DNA of 64,000 nucleotides from NCBI GenBank assembly GCA_039707655.1, contig CM077673.1, positions 266,456,288 to 266,520,287 of the forward strand. Direction: 5' to 3'. Position numbers and translations under genes: made by a program. The DNA is from Elymus sibiricus. Taxonomy: Eukaryota; Streptophyta; Magnoliopsida; Poales; Poaceae. This document shows positions 1 to 11,684 of this stretch, in pieces. Position 1 is the stretch's first letter. Each line of letters starts with the position of its first letter. The notes under the pieces are model-generated. The model did no database searches. It worked only from the letters and a program-made list of their open reading frames with translations, and was not told the DNA's origin.

Positions 1-700
1 TGTGTCGGCGATAGGAGGTCCATCCCACACGACACGGAAAAATCATCGGCGATGGCGATCAACGAACGCAAACGTTTGACAAAACTAAGTGTATGGGATG
101 TACACATCTATCACAAACGAGCTCGTGCGAGATCACAGCAGCATCGCACGCACTACTCTGTGGTGCACTGTTTACGATGTGTGCTACATCACAAACAATT
201 CTTGATTGTAAATCGTGTAGGATGAGGCGTATATCACACACATTTAATTCTACTATGACCGTCTGTGATATGATATGAGAGTGCATACGTTTATCCTTAA
301 AAAACCGTATGCGAAGGTTGAATCTATCCCACACGCTGCGCTATTGATAAACGTTTGTGATTTACAAAATGTCCCAAACGTGTCATCCATACTTCCCAAA
401 CATGTCATCCATACTACCCGTGTCGGATGAAGGCCTATCACACGCGTTCTTCTTTGACCAACATTTACGATGGGCACGACATCATAAACAGTTCATGGTA
501 CCAAATCGTGTGTGATAAGGACACTATCACAAACACTTGATGATAAGTAATTGGGTGTGCTGGTGTTTTTAATCTCACACGTTATTTCTCGGTCGACCGT
601 GTGCGCAGCAAAGATTCATCGCACACGTTGTGAGTGCAGAAACGTGTGTGATCTTGAAGTTGATCGCAAACGTTTTGCTTTCTCAAACTATGTGCATTGT
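1..700. repeat. CACTA left sub-terminal repeat array
   Basis: A dense array of short degenerate units with cores like atcacaaacg, catcccacacg and cgtgtgcga recurs about every 30-60 bases in both orientations. The same vocabulary occurs at 48880-49598 near the CACTA terminus. In CACTA elements such arrays bind the element's DNA-binding protein. The small ORFs crossing this array look like chance. Confidence 0.7.
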
Positions 701-929
701 AATTGCTTGCAGAGCATAATTTACCCCTACTTTAATACATGTGTTCATAATTTAAATTTGAAAGTAGGAAATCATGTATTTCCTATCGAAACATGTTTAA
801 ATATAGGTTAAAGAACGAATGTATAATTCGATTCACATGCACATATACTCAGGAACTACGTAAGCATCGATTCGCAAAAAAGGAAAACTACAGAAGGGAC
901 AAATAAAGAATAATGGAACCATGGTTGTA

Positions 930-1452
930 TTAAAGATGGTAAAGGGGGAGCCGAAAGACATTTTGGTTGCTGGAGAAGGTGAAGCGGAATGCCCATATTG
1001 TGCCCTCCTCCTTGCCTAACGCACGAACGACTCTAGGCCAGCCCCTAGTGATGGCTGCCCACCCATCCTTCACTGTCTTCATTACGACTTCTCGTTACTC
1101 ATTGTAGTCTCGATGATACACTTTAACCTTCATTGCATGTCCACCAATGATGTACTTTGCGAGGTAATCTTGAGTAAACTGCTTTGGGAACCACTGCACA
1201 AGAAATTCAGACATTGTTGTGTGATAACTCATTATGGGCAATACTAATAGAAGGCTATGGAGTTCGTAGTTACCATCCTATAGCTCACTGTTGTGTTGGA
1301 TAAAGCGTAAACAAATAGTCTAATTGGCATCGTTCGTCCCTTTTCCCTAACAATCCTTATCAATTTTCTCACTTGATGTTGGTTCATGAATATTTCATTG
1401 CCCCACACGCAAAAAGGGTCCACGCATGGATCTTTACCAAGGACATATGTAC
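930..1452 (-). pseudogene. B3-like DNA-binding domain gene fragment, two exons, one internal stop
   Basis: Two minus-strand exons can be read. Exon A (1452 to 1274) follows an acceptor-like TTGCTTGTAG and includes the segment EIFMNQHQVRKLIRIV. It ends with ATG before a GTAACT donor. Exon B (1193 to 930) follows TTGTGCAG and includes FPKQFTQDYLAKYIIGG, GWAAITRGWPRVV and IWAFRF, ending in TAA. Donor and acceptor phases agree (phase 0) across the 80-bp intron 1194-1273. The order of a hydrophobic F..F...YL segment, a GW..(I/V) segment and an IWAFRF strand resembles plant B3 domains of the REM type; this is family recognition, not a search. An in-frame TAA after the residues HRDYNE breaks exon B. 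It is probably a captured host gene fragment or a domesticated element-encoded DNA-binding protein. Confidence 0.55.
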
Positions 1453-1504
1453 CTACAAGCAACAAGTCAATATTAGAAGCTAAAATGTAGTTGCAGAATG
1501 GTGT

Positions 1505-1735
1505 AATATATTACTTCATCAGTTCCACAATGTGTTGCGTCTAAATATTTTGAGAAGTCAACATTTACTAACTTTGACCAAGTTTGTAGAGAAAAACATA
1601 TACATCTAGAATTCCAATTCTATTTCATTAGATACATCACAACATTTACTTTCATATTGTATACATTTGGTGTGGTATGTATAAATAGTATTCTCTACAA
1701 ATTTGTTCATAGTTTGCAAATTTTAACTATTCAAA
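1505..1735. mobile_element. Degenerate foldback MITE
   Basis: The segment is AT-rich and its arms are imperfect inverted repeats: ttgaccaagtttgtagagaa near 1574-1593 mirrors the segment around 1693-1715 (ctctacaaatttgttcatag). This is the interior pattern of common grass Stowaway or Mutator-type MITEs. Clean terminal repeats and a target duplication are not visible, so limits and superfamily are approximate. It lies in the intron-like gap of the B3-like gene remnant. Confidence 0.45.
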
Positions 1736-1894
1736 AAATCTATATGCAACCAATGGGCTTAAGTACAAGTGTAAGCGGAGGGATGAAAAAACCCTCGGTG
1801 GAAAACGTCAGCCACTCGCAGTGTTGTCCTGTGCAAGTACATGGAAAGTCATGATAAGTAGGAGTGTACAGCAGGCTTAACATCAACCAAATAC

Positions 1895-2410
1895 ACAAGG
1901 TATGTGCTTGAAATAAACAAGGCATATATGCTCACTTTAACAACCAAATATAGCCATTGGAAACTGAACAAATGCTCAATGCAACCAACCTAACAACCAG
2001 ATAATGCATCTGCTTGAAAACTAGACAAATTTTCACTGCAATCAACGTAACCACTAGATACAGAAAAGCAAGGAATTTGCTTGAAAACTAGCAAACGTTC
2101 ACTACAACCAACCTGACAACCAAATTCAGAGAAACAAGGCGTAAATGTTTAAAGCGGGAGTTAAGGGCACTAGTTAACAACAGCAGGCATGACAAGTGGT
2201 ATTGATGAAATTGAACTGCATAGTTCATATTTGCACATAATTAACATCACATTGTGAATAACTGAAAGAAACAAGGCATATATGCTCACTGTAACAACCA
2301 AATATAGCCATTGAAAACTAGACAAATACTCAATGAACCCAACCTAACAACCAGATACAGAAAAGCAAGACATCTGCTTGAAAACTGGACAAATGCTCAA
2401 TTAAACACTG
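1895..2410. repeat. Degenerate ~70-bp tandem repeat
   Basis: Units containing 'cttgaaaactag.caaa', 'caaccaacctaacaaccag' and 'cagaaaagcaagg' recur about every 65-75 bases at roughly 1905-2160 and again at 2270-2400. They are separated by a diverged stretch. The block lies between the two halves of the minus-strand B3-like gene remnant and has no coding potential. Confidence 0.6.
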
Positions 2411-2497
2411 CATGGTTATCGCATGGCAAAAGTTACTACAACAATGGGTATGAAAGGGCTAGCTAGAAAAAGTATGATTTGCTCACGGGATTTTTTC

Positions 2498-3149
2498 TCA
2501 CTTGTCATGGATGGGCTCCTTCCACTTAGAATTTGTGGTGCCTAGGGTGCGCTCCCTGATGTCGCATATGGGATGTTTCCTCTTGTAACAATCGTAGTGT
2601 GTGCCCTTCTCTTGCTCGATGAAATCTGACTTTGGCGCTAAGGATCCCAAGCCACCACAGTAGAATGTTTCCTTCAGAAATGACAAAAGGGGCTCGATGG
2701 CGTACAAGGATCGCAAATCCATGACCGCGAGGCGGAGGAGATCAGTAGCGGGGCCTTTGAATAGATCGATGTCGGTTGAACTAGAGGCGTTGCCGGTGGA
2801 CCACATAACTTGTGACATGGCTCGAGTGAAGCCGTCGATGTTGACGAGCTTGATGTCGTAGCCGGCTCTTCTGAGATACAGGAATACGCAAGCCCACAGA
2901 CTTGAAGCCTTCACCATTGCAACGTAGTCAATGTCCTCACCGGCTTCCGTGGCGAGGTGTTCCTCCGGGATCGAAGGGTCGGCACCGAACGGCGCCCACC
3001 TTGCCAGCGTATGACAGAGAGGCCATGATAGGCCTCTTTTTGCTCATACGCTCCTCGAGCTCCCTTGGATATGTGCTCGGGCTAATTAGGTTGCGACTCT
3101 CTGGAGTACGGGATGGGGATCTGGGGGAAAGGGATACCACCGGCCTCAT
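2498..3149 (-). pseudogene. 5' part of a CACTA-borne minus-strand gene, frameshifted
   Basis: A frame starting with ATG at 3149 runs to about 3000. A second frame without its own start carries on to a stop at 2498 and includes EDIDYVAMVKASSLWACVFL and LVNIDGFTRAMSQVMW. The change of frame near 2990-3010 implies a small indel. Upstream (3200-3350) the minus strand is pyrimidine-rich and contains AACCCTAGC, a common plant 5' leader motif. A GTGAGA donor-like site sits at 2501-2496, just before the stop, so the ORF may really continue by splicing toward 1452. Function is not recognised. Position and strand suggest it is the N-terminal part of the B3-like gene at 930-1452, but the exon phases I read do not join cleanly. 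Confidence 0.45.
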
Positions 3150-3539
3150 CTAAAAACTCAGGGTGGCGATGGTGTATGTGGATCGGTGGGTAACCTGAAC
3201 TTGTTTAGCTAGGAGGCACGAGCAGACCGGCTGAGGTTGGTGGTGGAGGGCGGCGGCGGGGGCGAGCTAGGGTTCAAGCGGGGGAGGAAGGGGAGGGGGT
3301 GTTGTGTGGAGATGGTGGTGGGGGTGTGTGTTTGCGGATGTGCCGCTGCTACTGAAAATTTTAGTAGTAATGGTGTGGGTGGAGATGGTGGTGGACGAGG
3401 GATGGCGACGGTTCAAATGCCTCGGCAGCTGAAATTTTACTATAGCGTCAATGGTGGACGAGGGAGGGCGGCAGTTGAAATACCACTTCCACTTAAATTT
3501 TGGTAAAGAAACTGAAGCGGGGCGGGAGCAACCAAGATC

Positions 3540-3690
3540 GCACACGGTACAAACATAATAAAGTGTGTACACTGTAACGAAATGTCGCGAAACCACGAAT
3601 TTTTGCATCGCTCAAGGAGGGTAGCTTTTTCTAAGATTTCTCAAGGCGGGTTCATCTCACACGGTTCATCCTCATTTTCAGATGCAGATG
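3540..3690. repeat. Interior CACTA-type repeat units
   Basis: Units such as atcgcacacggtac and tctcacacggttcatc repeat the sub-terminal vocabulary of 1-700 inside the element, between two minus-strand gene remnants. Bases 3690-3860 hold nothing else that I recognise. Confidence 0.5.
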
Positions 3691-3919
3691 TGTAATTCTT
3701 CCTAAATTTCCACATGCCCATAACATATGACACAGACATTTGGCTAATTTTCACCACAAAATGCATTATTTTACAGCGGATTAGTTGACATTACTTCATA
3801 CTCTCACTAATTTACAAACAGTTCGTCAGTTTACATGAAGATGAACTGCACAAAATATTCACTACGCCATGGATGCATACAAACGTCGCGCCTCCATCGT
3901 TGTCATGACCTTCCTCGGC

Positions 3920-4766
3920 TCAGAAGGAGCTTTCAGAGGAGCTCGTCAAGTCGATGAGCTCCACTGGTTCCACGGTAGGGACCGGCAGGGCTACCTCGGC
4001 CGGAGCGACCATGGTGCCTCTTGCCAGGTCTGCCGCTGTCAACGAAGCTACCTTCGTCGCGGCGGCATTCCCCAGGGCAGCCATCGTCTTTGAAGAAGTT
4101 GTCGTGGCATCCGCGTGGGCCATCGAGATATAGACGGGCGCCGCTCTCGCAAGAGTTGCATCCCTGATCGCCTTGGCGGCTGTTGCCAGGGCTGCCGCCG
4201 CAGCTGCAAGGCCCGCACTGGCCTCCACCGCGACTGAGAGGCATGCGGCGGCCTACTCCGCCGCCTTCTGGTCCTGCTCCCGTCTCATTTTGCCCTCTGC
4301 ATTGGCATATGAGTTCTTCCTCATCCGCTTCCTCTTCACACTCTGCCACCATTTCTGCCGCTTCCTCTTTGCACTCTGCCGCCATTTCTGCCGCTTCCTC
4401 TTCGCACTCTGCCGCCATTTCTGCGATAGATTGTTGCACACCGACACTGAGACGACGTTCGTCCTTTTCGCGTAGAAACGCATCGAAGGCCAATTCCTGG
4501 ACGGACAGAGCGATGGCCATCTGCATCCGACGCTGAAACTCGGGGTTGGCGACGGCGGCGGCCGCCGAGGTAGATGGCGGTTGACCGTTGACCGACATGG
4601 AGGACAACGCGTCGCAATCCTCTATCCCGTCGTCGTCAGCCGCGGCAGCTGGCTGTTTGCCGTTGCCCGCCATGGTGGCCAATGCGTCGGAATCCTCTAT
4701 CACGTCGTCATCCAACACTATTAGGACGATGCCATACACATCCCCATAGTTGAGCACCTGCTCCAT
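3920..4766 (-). pseudogene. CACTA-borne acidic/Ala-rich protein remnant with 11-residue repeats
   Basis: The minus-strand ORF starts at 4766 about 70 bases downstream of a TATAAAA box (4837-4843). Its N-terminal part is acidic (LIVLDDDVIEDSD) and repeats a DDGIEDCDAL-type segment twice. Around 4316-4430 the DNA contains about three 33-bp direct repeats that encode an AAECEEEAAEM-type unit, probably helical. Beyond about 4280 the plausible protein continues in another frame (ATAAKAIRDATLARAAPVYI) and ends near 3920 with an acidic tail, VELIDLTSSSESSF. At least one frameshift therefore disables it. I do not recognise the family. The separate TATA box suggests an independent transcription unit within the CACTA element. 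Confidence 0.45.
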
Positions 4767-4836
4767 TTGGTGTGTGTGATGGTGGTGGCGAGCTATCGGC
4801 GGAAAAAATTAGCTGTTAACCACCGTCGGCGGGATC

Positions 4837-4843
4837 TTTTATA
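4837..4843 (-). promoter_or_regulatory. TATA box of the CACTA-borne acidic protein gene
   Basis: TATAAAA on the minus strand in the context CGACCTATAAAAGATCC, about 70 bases upstream of the ATG at 4766. This is the usual plant core promoter geometry. Confidence 0.5.
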
Positions 4844-4949
4844 GGTCGCTATCGGGTTTGGGTTTTTACTGTTCACATTACCCCTTTGCACTGGCAGACG
4901 CTTGCGGCTGCTACCACTACGCGATGCTGATTTTGCAGTGTAGGGGCAT

Positions 4950-5012
4950 TGCACACGGTTAGAGTAGCACACTCATGTCTGTTGGAGATACAATCGCATA
5001 CGGTTGTTTCGT
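4950..5012. repeat. CACTA-type repeat units upstream of TATA
   Basis: attgcacacggtta and tcgcatacggttg repeat the CACTA sub-terminal units just upstream of the TATA box at 4837. The repeats may thus double as an upstream promoter region; this is inference. Confidence 0.45.
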
Positions 5013-5117
5013 CAGATTCATTTGCTATTTTAGATAATAGCATCTTTTGGGGGAAACGACAAAAAAATCGAGAGAGGGTCAAAACACAACCACGCCCGCT
5101 AGTGGCCCAAATATATA

Positions 5118-5272
5118 CTCCCCCCGTTCCTAAATAAAGATATTTTTAGAGATTCCAGTACGGACTACATACGGAGCAAAAAGTGAATCTTCACTCTAAA
5201 GTATATGCCTATATCATATGTATATAGTTCGTGAAATTTCTAAAAAAGACTTGTATTTAGGAATGGAGGAAG
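5118..5272. mobile_element. Stowaway MITE (Tc1/mariner type), 155 bp
   Basis: It begins CTCCCCCCGTTCCTAAATA and ends with the near-complement TATTTAGGAATGGAGGAAG, flanked by TA at 5116-5117 and 5273-5274. Length, terminal sequence and TA duplication match grass Stowaway elements related to Thalos/Athos. It inserted into the CACTA interior. Confidence 0.85.
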
Positions 5273-5389
5273 TATATATATGTACGAACAGGGTGTTGTC
5301 ATGTTCAAATTCCCAGTGCACAACTTTGATGTGGCACATGATGCATATATGTGCTTGCCTGAAAGTGTCCAACATTGTCAGTCAAATGG

Positions 5390-5781
5390 ATGACATATAT
5401 ATACCCTATATAGCATCCCATCGGTAGGTGTGTCCTCGAAAACCGCACAATGAAGGCATGTTCGACACACACACGTGCGCGCGCTCACACGCACGCACGC
5501 ACGCGCACCCACACACACACACACGCATGCACGCACCCACACACACGCACACATGCACACTCCCACACACACGCATGCACGCACGCACGCACACACACAC
5601 CAACACACACGCACACACACACACCCACACACACGCACGCACACACACGTCACCCATCATTGGCGTTTCGGCGTTGTCAGTCAAAGAGACGACAGACCCT
5701 GAGGGCCCATCGATAGGTGTGTCGTCGTCGAAAACTGCACAACGGAGGCATGGACCACACACACGCACACAAGCATGGGTT

Positions 5782-5835
<54 letters not shown>

Positions 5836-6509
5836 CTCACGCACACACATGTCACCCATCCTTGGCGTTTCGGCATTTTCAGTCAAAGGGATGACAGACC
5901 CTAAGGGCCCACCGATAGGTGTGTCGTCGAAAACCGCACAACAGAGGCATGGTCCACACACACAGGAATGAGTTAACACACACACACGCACGCGCGCGCA
6001 CACACACACACATCACCCATCCTTCGTGTTCCAGCATTGTCAGTCAAAGGGATGACATACCCTAGCGGGTGTGTCGTTGAAAACCGCACAACGGAGGCAT
6101 GGTCCACACACAGGCATGGGTTGACACACACGCGCGCGCGCGCACGCACACATGCATAGACGCACACACACACGTCACCCATCCTTGGCGTTCCGTCGTT
6201 GTCAGTCAAAGGGATGACAGACCCTAAGGGCCCACCGATAGGTGTGTCGTCGAAAACTGCAAAACAGAGGCATGGTCCACACACAGATACATGAGTTGAC
6301 ACACAAACACACATCATCCATCCTTGGCATTCCACCATTGTCAGCCAAAGGTTTGACATACCCTAGGGGGTGTGTCGTCGAAAACCGCAAAACGGAGACA
6401 TGGTGCACACACACGCATGGGTTGACACACACGCGGGCGCGCACGCACACACACGCACACGTCACCCATCTTTGGCGTTCCATCGTTGTCAGTTAAAGGG
6501 ATGACAGAC
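5390..6509. repeat. CA-rich minisatellite array inside the CACTA element
   Basis: About six degenerate units, spaced roughly 130-290 bases. Each has a unique part (gtcagtcaaagggatgacag, then gggcccaccgataggtgtgt and aaaaccgcacaacggaggca) followed by a variable (CA)n/(CACG)n microsatellite. Period variation comes mainly from the CA tract. The array is cut at 6509 by a retrotransposon and resumes at 14264 with the same unit. The His/Thr- and Cys/Val-rich ORFs through it are artefacts of the dinucleotide repeat. Confidence 0.85.
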
Positions 6510-9500
6510 TGTAACAGCCCGAGACCGACGTGTCAGAAGATTCCCCTTTTATTCCATTGTCATCGTGTGATTCGTGTGTTCGTCGCATGCATCATCGCAT
6601 CATTCGCATCATATGCATAGCATCATCACTCGTTTTTTAAAACTCGCACCCGTTAGTAGTTGCCTGTTCTCTCTGTTCTCGTCGACGATCGTTTCAAGGC
6701 CAACCACACACACACGCGCCCGCGACATCGATAAAATATTGTTTTTAAAAGTGCGTATAAAACTTCCCCGGATTGGGTCGAAAGTTGGCATGCGGTCTTA
6801 ATATAGCGTAGCTAGACCGCCTGCCAAATTTCGTCGCGATCGGAGGTCGTTTGATACCCCAGCGGTAGACCGTAGCGACATCGTTGTCGGTTAGTTATCG
6901 GACGTTTTACGGTGTTTAAAACTCGTGTCACGGGTCACAACTTCCCTCTCATCTCAGCCCACAACCCCCTACACAGCCCACCTAGCCTTGCTAGCCCCCC
7001 CTCCACTTCCGGACCGTTGGATCGAGATCCGAAGGTCCGAAAACGGACTAAACCCCCCTAGAAACCTAACCCTAGACCCACCTGCCTATTTAAGCCCTCC
7101 TCCCAGCCAAAAATGGCCTTCTCCCACCTCTCGCCTCGTTTTCCGCGCCTGGCCACCACCCCGCCGCCACTTGTCACGCCGCCGCTCGCCAGCCTCCCCC
7201 TGCGCCGCCGCCCGCGACCAACCAGCCGCCGCCATGTCACCCCATGCGCCTCCGGCCTCCCTTCTCCCAGCGCCGCAGCCCGCTCGAGCCCGGTCGGGGC
7301 CCGCCGGAGCCCATCTGGGCTCGAGCAGGCCCGCACGTCCCGTGCGCGAGATCGGGAGGAGCCCCGATCCAGCGCCAGCGCCCGCTGCTCGCCGCCATCG
7401 CTCGCCGGGACCTCGCCGGACCGCCGCTGCCGGATCTCGTCGTCCGTGCCGTGCCCCGCCGCTGCCCGAGCCGCGTCGCCGCGGGACCTCCTCGTGTCGC
7501 CGCCCGCAGCTCCACGGGAGCCCCGCTTCCCCGAGCTGCCCTGCGTCGCCGCCGGACGTTGCCCCGCCACCAATCATAGCCGGATCCGGTCGTCCCGCCT
7601 CCGATCTGCCGTTCCCGTCCGCCTCAAGCCCCGCCATCGCCCTTCGCCACTCCACCATGGCGCCGCCTCCCCTGCCTCCCCGATCCAATCGGGAGGAGGG
7701 GGACGAGCGCCCGATCCAGCGGGCGTTGACCGAGCGCGCCCGTGGACCAGGCCTCCTCCCGCAGCCCAACATCGCCTCAACCCCGCCGTCGTCTTGGGCC
7801 AGGCCCACGATGGTGAGCTCTCCCCAACCCGCTCCTGTTGCTCTCTGTGCGCCCTGTGAGCAGAATAGTTATATGTGGCCATGCACACGTTCAGCCCGGT
7901 TACTGCAAGTCCGCCCCCTAGCGTTTTTTTAATTGCTGTAAAGAGCATGTTTTAAAAATGTCATAAGTAATTAACCGTGCATCATATCAACATGTTTTAT
8001 ATGTGTAAAATGATTAGAATTTCGTGTAGACTCGCAATATCCAATTTTCATGCATGTTTAAAATGTTTAACTTGCTGTTTTCTTGTATTTTGCATAAATG
8101 TCATGAATTGCATTGCGCATTAATATTTAAGCGTGCATCCGAATTAAACAAACCTTATATGTAAAATGTGTAGCTTTTTTATATGTCTCTTTCATGCATG
8201 CCAAAAATATTTGATGTGTTGGTTGCATTTATTTTGCAAACATAACTTGCTAAAATGGGTTATGTCCTATTCTCGCATAATTGGTGTGTCATTGTTTTTT
8301 TAATAAAAACCCACATATTATATATGTTCTCGGGGTAGAAAAATCCATAGAATTTATCTGTGCATTTAGTTTTGTCTTTTGAGCATTTTGTGTGCATGTC
8401 ATTTTTGCTAGGATGCTCTTTTGTTTATTTTGTGTGAATTAATCCATGCATATTTTGGAATAGTTGCAAACATGAGATATGCCCTTGGACATGTGTGCTA
8501 GGCTCTGGTCTTTTTGGTTGTGATAGAAATCCATGTGTAGGTGTTATTTTCTTGTTGCCAACATGCTATAAAATACTGCTGTTTTGAGGGTCCAAAATAT
8601 TTCTAAGTCTGAAAACTGAGTTATTATGTTGCCATATTGCCATGTGATTTGCTATTGATCTAGGAGTCTTTTGTGGTTGCCACCAAGGAGTCTTTTGTTA
8701 AGCATGTTGTTGCCTATCATGTTGTGCCAATAGTTTGCATGAATAGGTTTAGTATCATAATTAATTCTGTTGTCCAATATGTCAATCTGTTAAAAACTGC
8801 TGCACATGTCTACTCTAATTTTCACTAAGTCTGAGAATCTGTTTTCTTCATAATGCCATGTTGTGATGATGCTAGCCACATTTCTATGCATAATTAGACC
8901 TTGCCACCATGGAATGAATTGTAGTGCATCATGTCTACTACCATGCTGTTAAGTTTCATGTCAATATATGACCCGTATCATATAGTTTTACTGCTGCCAA
9001 TATGCCTCCATGAAAATCTGCTATGCTAAAACCTGTTATTTTCACTAAGTCCTAATCTGCTATATTTTGTTGCCATGTTGTGAGCTTCCTACCATGTGAT
9101 CCATGACTCTTTTGAGTATGATAGGTGAAGATGAAATGAAGTGTGTGTTATATGCTACTGCCCCATGCTTAGTTTGTGCATTTTAGAATATTGTAACTTG
9201 TTGTTTTCATGTGTGCAAAATGCCCTGTTGCTGTTTTGGGCAGATTTCAAATAAAACTTATGTTGGTTGTTGTGGTTGAACCATAGCTCCGTTTTGAACA
9301 TTTTACATATGTAAATTGACTAGAATTTCATGTAGTATCATAATATGTTGCTGCATTCATGATTTGAAATGTTTGTGGTTGTCATTTTCATGCATTTTGC
9401 ATTCATGTCATGTTCATCTTGTGAGGGTCATATCTTTTAGACCGTAGCTCCGTTTGAGATGTTCCATATATGTAAATCGACTAGAATGACATGTAGAATT

Positions 9501-11669
9501 GCATAGGATACTTTGTTTTCCTGTTTAATAAGTATAAAACATGATTAGTTCAGATCTGGACCAATTTCGAAATTAACATATGGGGTCATTTCGGAAATGC
9601 TATATGTTGTTTCTGGCCTCATTTAAACTTCCCTAGATGTGTAGTTTACTAATGCTTCACCTCTTGCCATGTTAACAACATTTAAACTTGATGTGTAAAT
9701 AAACAAGAGTGAACTAAATGATTCGAATGTGGAGTTTCGTCAATATGCAACTCGTTGCATATTGAGCTTCACTTAATGTGTAGGAGTTGATTGTTGTGCT
9801 TGCCATGTCATGCATAACATGCATCATATTTGAAGAGCATCATGTCATGCATATGTCGTGGTGTATCGTGTGTTGATTGTGTTCCCAAATTGCTTCTTCT
9901 CGATAGAGTTCCGAAAGCGTTCAGAGTGTGAGGATTCATTCGACTACGTCCCGTTCGTCTACTTCACGGATCGCCTGCTTCACGGATTCGTTCTTCTTCC
10001 AAGCGGGATATCAGGCAAGATGATCATTTCCCTGGATACCATTACTATCATTGCCATGCTAGATGTCTCATTTCTATCGCTGTATCGCTACCTACCACTT
10101 GTATGTCAAGCCTCCCAAATTGCCATGATAAGCCTCTAACCCCTCCACATCCTAGCAAAACATTGTTTGGCTATGTTACCGCTTGCTCAGTCCTTCTTAT
10201 AGCATTGCTAGTTGCAGGTGCAATTGTTTCCAGCTATCACAATATTATTTCTATTTAATTTAATGCACATATATACTTGGTAAAGGGTGGAAGGCTTGGC
10301 CTTTTTGCTCGGTGTTTTGTTCCACTCTTGCCGCCCCTAGTTACTTGTGTACCGGTGTTATGTTCCATATTTAGCGCTCCTAACATGCCCGGGGTTGTTA
10401 TGGGGACCCCCTTGATTTTCGTTTTAGGATAAAACTGTCTAGGAAGGTCCAACTTTGGTACTACATTTGCCCAACATAATAATTCTGATAATTAATTTGA
10501 CGCATAGGGAGTTAGCGCTACCCGAGGTTCGTTATTCAACCTAATACAGGGGGGCCAGTGCTGCTGGTGCTGGTCCAAACTAGAGCACTGTGCGGGGCCA
10601 CCCCGGGGCAACTCGGGGGATTTCTATCAGGCCACTGTACGCGTCGCTTATCCACCGTGTCCTGAGAACGAGATACGTGGCTCCTATCGGGATCGTCGAC
10701 ACGTCGGGAGGCCTTGCTGGACTTGTTTTACCTTTCTTGAACGTCTTGTGCGAGGAATTCCGAAACTTTGGGCTATCTCGAGGTTGAGGTTTTACAATGT
10801 AATTTCCTAGGAAGATCACGAGAGTCGTGGTCAAGGTTATTCCCACGGCGTGTGGTTAGTTTGTGATGGATGAGTTGGAGCACCCCTGCAGGGTTAAATC
10901 TTTCGGAAAGCCGTGCCCGCGGTTACGTGGCAACTTGGAAACTTTGTTTAACACCCGGTCATAGCAAACTTGAAGTAAACTCAAATAAAATACACCAACC
11001 GTGTGCATAACCGTGACTGTCTCTTCTCGTGAGTCCTTATCCGAGAGGGAACATGGTGGGGTTATGTTTGACGTAAGTAGGTGTTCAGGATCTCTTAGAG
11101 ATCATTACTAGTTCACGACCGTTTATGCGACAATCATCCCCCTTTATTCTTGTACTCGTAAGTTAGCCACCCAAATAATTGCTTAGTGCTTGCTGCAGCC
11201 TCACCACTTAACCATACCTCACCCATTAAGCTTTAATAGTCTTGATACCCTTGGAATGAGATTGCTGAGTCCCCCGTGGCTCACAGATTACTACAACAAC
11301 AGTTGCAGGTACAGGTAATGCGATGAATTGACGTGAGAGCGATGCTTGTTTGATTTGGAGTTCTTCTTCTTCTTCATCAATCTAGGATGGGTTCCAGCCA
11401 GCAGCCTGGGATAGCAAGGATGGATATCATTTTATCGTTTGTTTTCGTCCGTAGTCAGACCCTGCTCTTCTGTATGATGTTTGGATATGTTGTTGTATTG
11501 ATGTGATATTGATGTAGCTTGTGGCGAGTGTAAGCCAATTCCATATACTCATCTCTTCTTTACATGTACTGGTAATGATATCCATTCTTGCGAAACGACG
11601 AGATGCGCTTCTATCCCTGTCGAGGCCCTCGTGCCAAAATAAGGATAGGATCGCATCTTGGGCGTTACA
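6510..11669 (+). repeat. 5' LTR of LARD-like element (5160 bp)
   Basis: It starts TGTAACAGCCCGAGACC and ends TTGGGCGTTACA. A TATTTAA box lies at 7087-7093. From about 7100 to 7860 the sequence is GC-rich, with overlapping Arg/Pro-rich ORFs on both strands. It then turns abruptly T-rich (7900-10200), like a long plant intron. A donor-like ATG|GTGAGC occurs at 7813. I regard the ORFs as leader sequence rather than genes. Confidence 0.75.
7087..7093 (+). promoter_or_regulatory. TATA box of the LARD-like LTR
   Basis: TATTTAA in the context CTGCCTATTTAAGCCCTCC. Transcription would start near 7117, at the beginning of the GC-rich leader. Confidence 0.55.
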
Positions 11670-11672
11670 AGT

Positions 11673-11684
11673 TGGTATCAGAGC
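11673..11684 (+). other. Primer-binding site, initiator tRNA-Met type
   Basis: TGGTATCAGAGC, complementary to the 3' end of plant initiator tRNA-Met, lies three bases after the LTR end at 11669. Confidence 0.85.

Noticed and set aside
4909..4930. Possible CACTA left terminus (ccactacgcgatgctg)
   Set aside because: It does not match the right TIR beyond CACTAC, and CACTA-owned sequence continues on both sides.
5378..6483. His/Thr-rich and Cys/Val-rich ORFs
   Set aside because: Artefacts of the (CA)n microsatellite, which has no stops in any of its frames.
6925..7932. 335-residue Pro/Arg/Ala-rich ORF on plus and overlapping ORFs on minus
   Set aside because: The GC-rich LTR leader is open in several frames at once. 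The ORF begins before the likely transcript start and has no recognisable domain.
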